Assembly (NCBI GenBank): GCA_947475735.1
Contig: CANJLQ010000003.1
Span: 1 to 64,000 of the forward strand
Length of the DNA: 64,000 bases
Reading direction: 5' to 3'
Origin: Caulobacteraceae bacterium
Lineage (GTDB): Bacteria > Pseudomonadota > Alphaproteobacteria > Caulobacterales > Caulobacteraceae
How positions within the stretch are numbered: the stretch's first letter is position 1; the number at the start of each line of letters is the position of its first letter. Under the pieces are notes generated by a model. That model ran no database searches. It was not told where the DNA came from and worked only from the letters and a program-made list of their open reading frames with translations. The translations under genes and the position numbers were made by a program. Shown in pieces: positions 1 through 7,337 of this stretch.

Positions 1-946
<946 letters not shown>

Positions 947-1216
947 TTGACTATCTGACCTAAGCTGATGGTCGGGAAGACCATCTGGCATTAGTTCTAC
1001 GTATTCTTGACGAGATCCCACGAACGTTGCGACCGAGGCCGAAACGTCATGGTGTCTTTCAAAAAGACCGCAGATGTCAGTGTCGAGTGACGACCTCGAA
1101 GGGTCGTCGCTGGAGCACCGCCGCCTGCGTTTCTCTTTCCAAATCAACGATGTCAAAGACCGTAGAAACCGGAGAACCGGTCCGACCGTTTAGCGCCCGG
1201 TCTCGGCGGAGGCGGC
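947..1216 (-). other. rRNA operon leader (pre-16S)
   Basis: This stretch between the rrn promoters and the 16S 5' end has no credible coding frame. On the minus strand it contains TTGACATCGTTGATTTGG at about 1139-1156, just ahead of a purine-rich AAAGAGAAACG stretch. I take this to be part of the leader antitermination and processing signals, but the exact boxA and processing stems cannot be assigned by eye. Confidence 0.6.
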
Positions 1217-1264
1217 GATGTAGTCGCCTCGGAAGTCCGTGTCAACCAGTTCTTTCGAAGAACT
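1217..1264 (-). promoter_or_regulatory. rrn promoter P1 (closest to 16S) with upstream palindrome
   Basis: On the minus strand there is a perfect -35 TTGACA (1240-1245), 17 bp of spacer, and TACATC (1217-1222) as the -10. The wider ACTACATC matches 7 of 8 of the Caulobacter housekeeping consensus GCTANAWC. Two bases upstream of the -35 sits a palindrome AGTTCTT-N3-AAGAACT (1248-1264) with perfect 7-bp arms, suitable for a dimeric activator or for UP-type DNA geometry. Confidence 0.75.
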
Positions 1265-1303
1265 TTCGACGTCGTCACCGGCCCGGGGGTCGGCGGAGGC
1301 GGC

Positions 1304-1355
1304 CATGTAGTCGCCTCCGATTTCCGCGTCAAGTGGTTCTTTTTAAAGAAGAACC
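1304..1355 (-). promoter_or_regulatory. rrn promoter P2 with upstream palindrome
   Basis: This is a near-copy of P1, 87 bp upstream. It has -35 TTGACG (1327-1332), 17-bp spacer and -10 TACATG (1304-1309), inside a block that shares about 40 of 50 bases with P1. Again 2 bp upstream of the -35 is a palindrome, GGTTCTT-N7-AAGAACC (1335-1355), with perfect 7-bp arms. The repeated architecture argues for function. Confidence 0.7.
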
Positions 1356-1394
1356 TCGGTCTGCGGCCCGGCCCCGAGGGGCTGCGGAGGCGGC

Positions 1395-1423
1395 TTCCTA
1401 AAGAGGCCGTTCTCCTGTGTCAA
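1395..1423 (-). promoter_or_regulatory. rrn promoter P3 (distal, weaker)
   Basis: A third unit lies 91 bp further upstream, with -35 TTGACA (1418-1423), a 17-bp spacer and TAGGAA (1395-1400). The -10 is poorer and the GTTCTT palindrome is absent, with only a 4-bp GGCT/AGCC dyad in its place. From here to 1732 I see no gene and no further clear promoter. Confidence 0.5.
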
Positions 1424-1732
1424 CCGGGCTTTTCAGCCTTTTCGCGAACCCCGAAGACCGTATCTTCAGACCGCAAAAAATCGCTGAGGAAGAAGCGAGA
1501 GGCTTCCCTCTGGATCGTCCGGCGATTCGATTGGAGCGCGGAGACTATTTGGAACCAACCGCGAAAGCAAGAGGTTTGTACCCTCTGTCTTCCGATCCGG
1601 AGCACCCCGGACCGAAGTCCGAAGGCCTTGGGTGGCCGGCCCGTCTCCGAGCGAGGCGGGGATATACGGAGGGCCCTCTCGGACCGCAACCCGGATTCTG
1701 ACAGTTCTGCGAAGAATCTGGGAAAGCGCTGC

Positions 1733-2161
1733 TCACCCGGCGGCGATATAGGTCCTCAGGCTCTCTGCTTCCTGTGTCGCCTCGGCGATCTGGCATTTCA
1801 CCACGTCCCCGATGGAGATGACGCCCGCCAGGCGGGCATCCCTCAGGACGGGCAAATGACGAATGCGCCGGTCAGTCATGCGCCCCATCAGGATGGCGAC
1901 CGTCTCTCCCGGCTCTGCGAACACCACCTCCTTGGTCATATAGACAGACACGGGTTGGGCCAGGGCGTTGGTACCGTCGGCAGCGACGGCCTTGACCACG
2001 TCGCGCTCGGAGAACACCCCGGCCACCCGGTCGCCGTCACAAACGATCAGGGCCCCGACCCTGCGGCGGTCCAGCTCGGCGCAGGCTTGTGACACGAGGG
2101 TGTTGGGGGCGATGGAGAAGACCTCTCCGCCCTTGGTTTTCAGAATCTCCGCGACCAGCAC
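1733..2161 (-). CDS. Tandem CBS-domain protein
   Basis: A 142-residue cytoplasmic protein made almost only of two CBS motifs (about residues 8-60 and 72-125), the adenosyl-ligand-binding Bateman module. Small stand-alone CBS pairs of this kind usually sense AMP/ATP or SAM and act on partners; the partner here is unknown. I set the start at GTG 2161 because AAGGAGG lies 7 bp ahead of it. The upstream in-frame ATG at 2179 would place that ribosome site inside the coding region. The gene reads toward the rrn promoters and lies just upstream of them in the same orientation. Confidence 0.85.
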   Translation of the reverse strand: MLVAEILKTKGGEVFSIAPNTLVSQACAELDRRRVGALIVCDGDRVAGVFSERDVVKAVAADGTNALAQPVSVYMTKEVVFAEPGETVAILMGRMTDRRIRHLPVLRDARLAGVISIGDVVKCQIAEATQEAESLRTYIAAG

Positions 2162-2224
2162 GTCAGGCCTCCTTCCCATAAGTCGTTCTTGGGAGCGGCC
2201 GACGGCCGAAGAGCCGAAGCCGCT

Positions 2225-2917
2225 TCAGGAGGCAGGATCATCCTTTATCGGCGCCGAATCAAACCTTTCGTCCGGCCGGGCGAAGATTCGGGCCAGGGGG
2301 CCTATCGCCAAAATGCCGAACAGAAAGCCGAAGGCGTGGGCTTCCCAGGCGATTCGAGCGCCATCTACCCCGGGCGCGAAGCCGATCAGACCGACCACCG
2401 CATTCACGCCCATCCACGCGATCGCCATGCGGATCACCCCGCCGTCGGTGAGCGGCAGGACTCTGCCCCGTCCACCCAGCAGCCGCGTCGCCGCGCCGAT
2501 CAGACCGAATACGGCACCCGAAGCACCGACCAGGTATTCGGGTCCGCCCCAATGCAGAAGCCCGTAACCCAGCGTCGCCACCACGCCCGACACAATATAT
2601 AGGGCGAGAAAGACCAGCACCCCGAAGCCATGCCCAAACAAGCGCGCGACGGGCACCCCGAAGGTGAAGGCGCCAACCGCATTCATTGTGGTGTGGAGCC
2701 AGCCGTCATGCACCAGCATCGACGTCAGGAGGCCGCTGTAGCGACCTTGAGGTAGATCAACAGTCCGGAATGCAAGCTCCAGCCAATAGGTGTGCGACCG
2801 CTCCTGAAACCAGAATAGCGCCGGCATCGACGCAGCCAGAAGCAGCGCCGGCAGTGGGGCGTTGAAGATGCGTTCTTTCGGGGGTGGGCCGTCGAATCGG
2901 CCGTCGGACGGCTCCAT
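2225..2917 (-). CDS. Rhomboid-family intramembrane serine protease
   Basis: About 230 residues with six or so hydrophobic helices. The rhomboid catalytic signature is present: GASG with the nucleophile Ser near residue 133, and the partner His in WEAHAFG near residue 194. The conserved His and Asn of the oxyanion helix appear in WLHTTMN (about 75 and 79). Such proteases cleave single-pass membrane proteins within the bilayer; the substrate here is unknown. The start is uncertain: ATG 2917 is used, but an in-frame GTG at 2947 would add ten residues, and neither has a well-spaced ribosome site. It is divergent from the hfa operon. Confidence 0.88.
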   Translation of the reverse strand: MEPSDGRFDGPPPKERIFNAPLPALLLAASMPALFWFQERSHTYWLELAFRTVDLPQGRYSGLLTSMLVHDGWLHTTMNAVGAFTFGVPVARLFGHGFGVLVFLALYIVSGVVATLGYGLLHWGGPEYLVGASGAVFGLIGAATRLLGGRGRVLPLTDGGVIRMAIAWMGVNAVVGLIGFAPGVDGARIAWEAHAFGFLFGILAIGPLARIFARPDERFDSAPIKDDPAS

Positions 2918-3035
2918 GACCCTCAAATGCGCAGGGGGCCGCGTCACATCAAGCGCTTCTTAATAACCCTATCCCATTTTGGCACGCGGACCGCGCCCTG
3001 CGGTCGTGACCTGAGTTCGCGTGGGACCTGTCGAA

Positions 3036-3464
3036 ATGCGCTTGATCCGGACGTCCGGAGCCTTGATCGCCCTGGCCCTCGCCGCATCGCCGGCTGCCGC
3101 CCAGGTGTCCGGCTCGGCCAGCATGGCCCAGTTCCAGAACGGCTACGGCGGGGCCCGCCAGTCCGTCTCCAGCGCCCAGACCGGCTCGACCCGCGACCAG
3201 AACGGCAACCGCCTGATCATCGACGGCATTATTCAGCAGGGCGCATCAACCTATTCACGACAGTCCGGCGGAGTGAGCCAGGGCTACAGCGGCGCCGGGG
3301 GCGGCCAGGGCACGACCATCGCGGGGTCCACCGCCATCGGCAACAATCTGAACGTTGTGGTCCAGGGCAGCCACAACACGGTCATCGTCAACTCGCGTCA
3401 GACCAACTCGGGCAACGTCACCGCCCGCACCGACCTGACCGGCACCCTGACAGGTTTCGAATGA
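3036..3464 (+). CDS. hfaA: Holdfast attachment protein HfaA
   Basis: A 142-residue secreted protein with an N-terminal signal peptide ending near ASPAAAQ. The mature part is rich in Asn, Gln, Ser and Gly, with curlin-like NxVxxxGxxN strands toward the C-terminus (NNLNVVVQGSHN). In Caulobacter crescentus HfaA, HfaB and HfaD anchor the polysaccharide holdfast to the cell envelope, with HfaA and HfaD forming high-molecular-weight surface polymers. The identification rests on composition, size and the adjacent hfaB and hfaD in the same order. The ATG at 3036 was chosen because the signal peptide begins there; an in-frame GTG at 3021 is possible. The stop overlaps the hfaB start (ATGA). Confidence 0.82.
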   Translation: MRLIRTSGALIALALAASPAAAQVSGSASMAQFQNGYGGARQSVSSAQTGSTRDQNGNRLIIDGIIQQGASTYSRQSGGVSQGYSGAGGGQGTTIAGSTAIGNNLNVVVQGSHNTVIVNSRQTNSGNVTARTDLTGTLTGFE

Positions 3465-4468
3465 CGCACCGCCCTCTTCTCCGGCTCCGCGTCCCGGCCG
3501 CGCTCGCGGCAACCGCGCTGGCACTCAGTGCCTGCGTCAGCCCGACGGCGGGGCCCGGTGGCCTCTATGCCCGTCCGATCGGCAATGCCCCGGTGACGTC
3601 CAACCCGACGCCCTATTCCACGGCCCTGTACTGCATGGCCGACTACGCCCGGCGCTACGGCCTGCCCTCCCCGCGCATGGCGGTGGGTCGGATCAGCGAC
3701 TACACCGGCTCTGTCTCCGCCGACGGCGGTCGCCAGATCACGCAGGGCGCCTCGCTGATGGCGACCTCGGCCCTGGCCAAGGCCGGGGCCCAGATCGTCG
3801 AGCGCTACGACACCTCCATCTCGGAGCTGGAGCTTCGCTACGCCAACAACCGCCTGATCGGCGACGAGGGCGGGACGCCCGAGAACCCGAACTACCGCCG
3901 CATCCTGGCGGGCCAGGTGCCGGGCTCGGACTTCTATCTGATCGGCGGCATCACCGAGGTGAACTACAACATCCGCTCCGCCGGCTTCGATGTCGGCGTG
4001 GGCGAGACCGACACCGACACCCCGGGCTCGGGCATTGTCCAGGGCAAGATCTACGTCATGAACGTCGCCATGGACCTGCGTCTGGTCCAGACCACGACGC
4101 TCGAGGTCGTCGACGTCATTTCCTATCAGAAGCAGATCATCGGCCGCGAAATCTCCGCCGGGGTGTTCGACTTCCTCAACGGCAACGTCTTCGACGTTTC
4201 GGCCGGCACCGGCGGGATGGAGCCGGTCCAACTGGCCGTGCGGGCCCTGATCGAGCGGGCGACGCTGGAGATGATGGCCAACCTGTACGGCGCGCCGGGC
4301 CCCGAGGTCTGTCTGTCGGCCGAGAACGACCCGCTTAACACCGTCGGCGCGACCGGGGGCTATTACCCCGCCTATGACAACACGGGAACGAACAATGGCC
4401 AGACCCGCGCCGATCCGTCTCGCTGGCACGATCGCCGCGACGGTGATGTGCGTCGCAGCCGCTACTGA
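3461..4468 (+). CDS. hfaB: Holdfast attachment lipoprotein HfaB (CsgG family)
   Basis: A 335-residue outer-membrane lipoprotein. The signal peptide ends in the lipobox LSAC with Cys25, followed by a CsgG-like domain (about residues 60-290). CsgG proteins form the secretion pore for curli-type fibres, and HfaB is needed for secretion and stability of HfaA and HfaD in Caulobacter. Translation starts at 3461 in the ATGA overlap with hfaA, so the pair is probably translationally coupled. The reading frame is open upstream to 2927, but that extension lies over hfaA and is not credible. Its 3' end overlaps hfaD by 74 nt, which is unusually long. Confidence 0.87.
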   Translation: MTHRPLLRLRVPAALAATALALSACVSPTAGPGGLYARPIGNAPVTSNPTPYSTALYCMADYARRYGLPSPRMAVGRISDYTGSVSADGGRQITQGASLMATSALAKAGAQIVERYDTSISELELRYANNRLIGDEGGTPENPNYRRILAGQVPGSDFYLIGGITEVNYNIRSAGFDVGVGETDTDTPGSGIVQGKIYVMNVAMDLRLVQTTTLEVVDVISYQKQIIGREISAGVFDFLNGNVFDVSAGTGGMEPVQLAVRALIERATLEMMANLYGAPGPEVCLSAENDPLNTVGATGGYYPAYDNTGTNNGQTRADPSRWHDRRDGDVRRSRY

Positions 4469-5639
4469 GGCTTTCGCTCAGGACGGCTCCGTTGTCCTGA
4501 ACAACCAGCTCCAGCTCGGCGACGTCATCACCGGCGTGACCCTGAACGTCGAGGACGCCTCGGACGAGGTTGCGGCCGATGTCGCGGCGACGGGCAACAG
4601 CCTGTCGGGCAGCGTGCAAAACGGTTCGCTGGACCTTTCGTCGTCCCAGACCATGAACGGCAACGCCCGCGCCACGACCACCGTCGTCGCCACCGGCGAC
4701 ACCCAGGGGCCTGTGAACATGACCACACAGGCGCGCGGCAACTATCTGGCGGCCGGTGCCTACGGGGCGGACGTGACGATCGAGGCCAATCAGGTCGTCG
4801 GCCCGACCGAAGTCACCGCCACCACCGCCCTGACCAACGCCGACGCGCGTCTGCTGGGCGGCGCGTCCATGGGCTCCACCGCCATCGCCAACACCACCTC
4901 GGTGGGCGGCACCGGCGCGCGGGTCGAAGGGATCGTCAGCCAACGCTCCGACGCCGGCGTCCGGTCAGAGACCTTCGTCGCCAGCCAGTACATTCCCGCC
5001 ACCGGAGAGGTGATCGCCCAGTCCCTGGGCAACGCCATAGCCGTCAGCTCGACCGCCGCCTCCAGCCAGGGCCTGATCCTGCGCCAGCGCCAGGCCGGCG
5101 ACGCGGTGACGGCGAACGTCAGCGCCAACTCGGGCAATGCCTGGGACCTCGCCGGCCGCGCCCGCGCCACGGCTAACCAGTCCGTGCTCTACAATCAGGG
5201 CGGCTCGGTCGTGGTCACCACCGACCAGTCGAACCTGTCCCAGGTCCGGTCCGCCACCGTCGTCACGGCCTACGACTACGGGGCGGCGACCGCCAATGCG
5301 GCCGGAACCGGCAACGAAGTCTCCATCGGCAACAACGACCGCTACGTCGAGATCGACAACGCCCAGGTGAACTCCGGCGGGGTCGAGGTCACATCGGAGT
5401 TCGCCGGCGCCTATGGCTACGACGTCCGCGTCGGGGCCGAGGCGACCGGCAACGCCGTCACCGGCTACGCCTGTTCGGAATGCGACGGCCAGATGGTCAT
5501 CACCAACGACCAGACCAACTCCGGTCCAGTCAGCGCCCGCGCGACCGCCACGATTCAGGGCTCGGCCCGCAGCGTGGTCACAAGCGCGACAGCCACCGGC
5601 AACACCGCGACCTTCTACGTCTCCCGCCCCGGCAGCTGA
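4395..5639 (+). CDS. hfaD: Holdfast attachment protein HfaD
   Basis: A 414-residue secreted protein with a signal peptide cleaved near TEAFAQ, followed by a long beta-repeat-like region rich in Thr, Ala, Asn and Val with recurring TATGN and NQxxxGPVxxxT motifs (for example NDQTNSGPVSARATATI). This fits HfaD, the large surface anchor of the holdfast. I chose ATG 4395 because it starts an ideal signal peptide and has GGGA 8-10 bp upstream; ATG 4374 would add seven residues. Both starts lie inside the hfaB 3' end. The gene ends 6 nt before the convergent PAS-domain gene. Confidence 0.82.
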   Translation: MARPAPIRLAGTIAATVMCVAAATEAFAQDGSVVLNNQLQLGDVITGVTLNVEDASDEVAADVAATGNSLSGSVQNGSLDLSSSQTMNGNARATTTVVATGDTQGPVNMTTQARGNYLAAGAYGADVTIEANQVVGPTEVTATTALTNADARLLGGASMGSTAIANTTSVGGTGARVEGIVSQRSDAGVRSETFVASQYIPATGEVIAQSLGNAIAVSSTAASSQGLILRQRQAGDAVTANVSANSGNAWDLAGRARATANQSVLYNQGGSVVVTTDQSNLSQVRSATVVTAYDYGAATANAAGTGNEVSIGNNDRYVEIDNAQVNSGGVEVTSEFAGAYGYDVRVGAEATGNAVTGYACSECDGQMVITNDQTNSGPVSARATATIQGSARSVVTSATATGNTATFYVSRPGS

Positions 5640-5645
5640 CGCCGT

Positions 5646-6173
5646 TCAGGCGATCCGGCGACCGTCCAGGGCCGCCAGCGTGAGGGCCGGACGGTTCGGC
5701 ACCCCAACCCCGATCGACAACCGCGCCGTCAGGGGACCCACGGCCTCGCGTCGTCGCTCCTGCTCGGCGATGGGCTGATACAGCCCCAGCAGCCGATCCG
5801 GCCGTCCGTCAGCGGTCCGGAGCGGGGCCACGACGATCTCCAGCACGCCCCGCAACCGGGCGGCTTCGGCGACCATGACGACCGGCCGCGCCTCCCGCAC
5901 TGTCTGAACGATGGCGGCCGCGACCAGGGGCCGGCTCCCGGCGGCCCATAAATCCAGCCAGGACTCGCCGCGCATCGGGCGTCCGTGAAGGGCCTCGATC
6001 CAGGCCCCGGCCAGACGCATCGCCGCGCCTTCGGCGGTGCGATCGGCGCTGAACAGCTGGGGCACCAGGGCGCCAAAGGTCATCGGCTCCAGATCGGCGC
6101 GCAACGGCACGCCGGCGGCCTTCGGCAGGGCCGCCCAGCGGTCGATCAGGCTCTGCGTGCCGGGATGAAACAT
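5646..6173 (-). CDS. PAS-domain (PAS_5-type) protein
   Basis: A 175-residue soluble protein beginning MFHPGTQSLIDRW, typical of the short alphaproteobacterial PAS_5 family, in which a single PAS fold occupies most of the chain and ends in a variable tail. No kinase, cyclase or HTH domain is attached, so its output is unknown. The frame is open to 6383, but the sequence before the ATG at 6173 looks non-coding. It faces hfaD tail to tail. Confidence 0.72.
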   Translation of the reverse strand: MFHPGTQSLIDRWAALPKAAGVPLRADLEPMTFGALVPQLFSADRTAEGAAMRLAGAWIEALHGRPMRGESWLDLWAAGSRPLVAAAIVQTVREARPVVMVAEAARLRGVLEIVVAPLRTADGRPDRLLGLYQPIAEQERRREAVGPLTARLSIGVGVPNRPALTLAALDGRRIA

Positions 6174-6312
6174 AAGGCGTGGCTCCACCCGCCTCGGCGC
6201 AAGGCCCGCGCCGCCGGCCCCGGCTGGAAACGGAAACGCAAGACCTTTGCTGCCAGATGTCAGGCTGTATCGGTCCGCGCGGGCCGGAAAGACGTTTTCA
6301 GGAGCCCAGCCC

Positions 6313-7206
6313 ATGCGGGTGCGGATCAAGACCTGGCTGCCGGCGGCTGTGGGGGCCTTCGCCTTCTTCGGCCTGGCCAACACCGGCGCCGCCCAGTGCA
6401 GTTCCGGCTGCCAGCCACCGCCGCCGCCCTGCTGCGAGCCCCCGCCCCCGCCTCCACCGCCGCCCCCTCCTCCTCCGACGGACTGCTGCGATCATCCGGG
6501 GCCGCCGGACTACCCGCCGCCGGGCGGCGACATCAATGTGAACGTCAACGTCAATGCGAACGCCAACGCCAATGCCTCGGCGGCGGCGCGCGCCGGAATC
6601 AACGCCCGCGTCGGCGGATACGGCAACCTGCGCGGTGGTGGCGGCGGCTCGGCCTATGTCAGCGTCGAACAGCCCTACCCCACGGTCATCCAAGGCCTGA
6701 CGGTCGAGGCCGGGGCCGTGGCCCAGGTCATCCGCGTGCCCTATGAGGCGCGCCGCCGCTGGGAAAAGCGCGTCGTGATCCAGGCCTTCTGCATCGACGA
6801 TCGGGGCAGCCCGCACCCCGCGTCCCAGGTGATCCCCGATCGCGACATCCACGACGGCTATGAGGGCGAACTGTATCGCTGCATCGCCGGCACGCGGCTG
6901 CAGGTCACCTGGGCCGAATGGCTGGGCCAGGTCTCCTTCGATCACGGCGAAAGCTTCTATTGCCAGAAGGGCGAGGCCCTGTGGCGTGACCGGACCGGCG
7001 GCCTGACCTGCCGGGTCCAGCGGCCCGAACGCGACTGCAATGAACGCTCGCTGCTGCGCCGCTATGGCGCGGGCATCAAGGTCGTGACCTGGATCCGCGA
7101 GGAGATCTACACCGAGTACCGCGAGGAAACGGTGATGGCCCAAGGCGCGTCGATCACCGGGGCGAGCATCATGCTGGACGGCGGCGTCGGTGGCCGCGTC
7201 TTCTGA
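6313..7206 (+). CDS. Proline/cysteine-rich secreted protein of unknown function
   Basis: A 297-residue exported protein. The signal peptide ends at about NTGAAQ. It is followed by a Cys/Pro segment with a run of 13 prolines (about residues 32-65, containing several CC pairs), a strict (NV)3(NA)4-type alternation (about 74-85), a Gly-rich linker, and a C-terminal domain of about 170 residues that I do not recognise. That domain contains several Cys (CIDD, YRCIAG, FYCQKG, LTCRVQ, RDCNER). AGGAG lies 8 bp before the ATG, and a terminator follows at 7300. The polyproline plus Asn-repeat layout suggests a surface or wall-spanning protein, perhaps linked to the nearby holdfast genes; that link is inference only. 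Confidence 0.75.
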   Translation: MRVRIKTWLPAAVGAFAFFGLANTGAAQCSSGCQPPPPPCCEPPPPPPPPPPPPPTDCCDHPGPPDYPPPGGDINVNVNVNANANANASAAARAGINARVGGYGNLRGGGGGSAYVSVEQPYPTVIQGLTVEAGAVAQVIRVPYEARRRWEKRVVIQAFCIDDRGSPHPASQVIPDRDIHDGYEGELYRCIAGTRLQVTWAEWLGQVSFDHGESFYCQKGEALWRDRTGGLTCRVQRPERDCNERSLLRRYGAGIKVVTWIREEIYTEYREETVMAQGASITGASIMLDGGVGGRVF

Positions 7207-7299
7207 CCTGAACGCCGGACAACGCTCCGTTCAGCCTGGCAAAAGCGGCCAGCCGCTAGATTGAAACCGTCGGTCATCGCCGGCGATCCTGAGTAGACT

Positions 7300-7332
7300 T
7301 GGCCCCGGCGCGAAAGCCCCGGGGCCATTTTT
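7300..7332 (+). terminator. Intrinsic terminator of the proline-rich protein gene
   Basis: A 9-bp GC stem (TGGCCCCGG / CCGGGGCCA) with a 10-nt loop is followed by TTTTT at 7328-7332. It lies 94 nt past the stop codon and between convergent genes. Confidence 0.85.
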
Positions 7333-7337
7333 CCAAT

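Noticed and set aside
2927..3460. Upstream extension of the hfaB frame to give 513 residues
   Set aside because: The first 178 codons overlie hfaA in another frame and are Arg/Pro-rich; the lipoprotein signal peptide begins at 3461.
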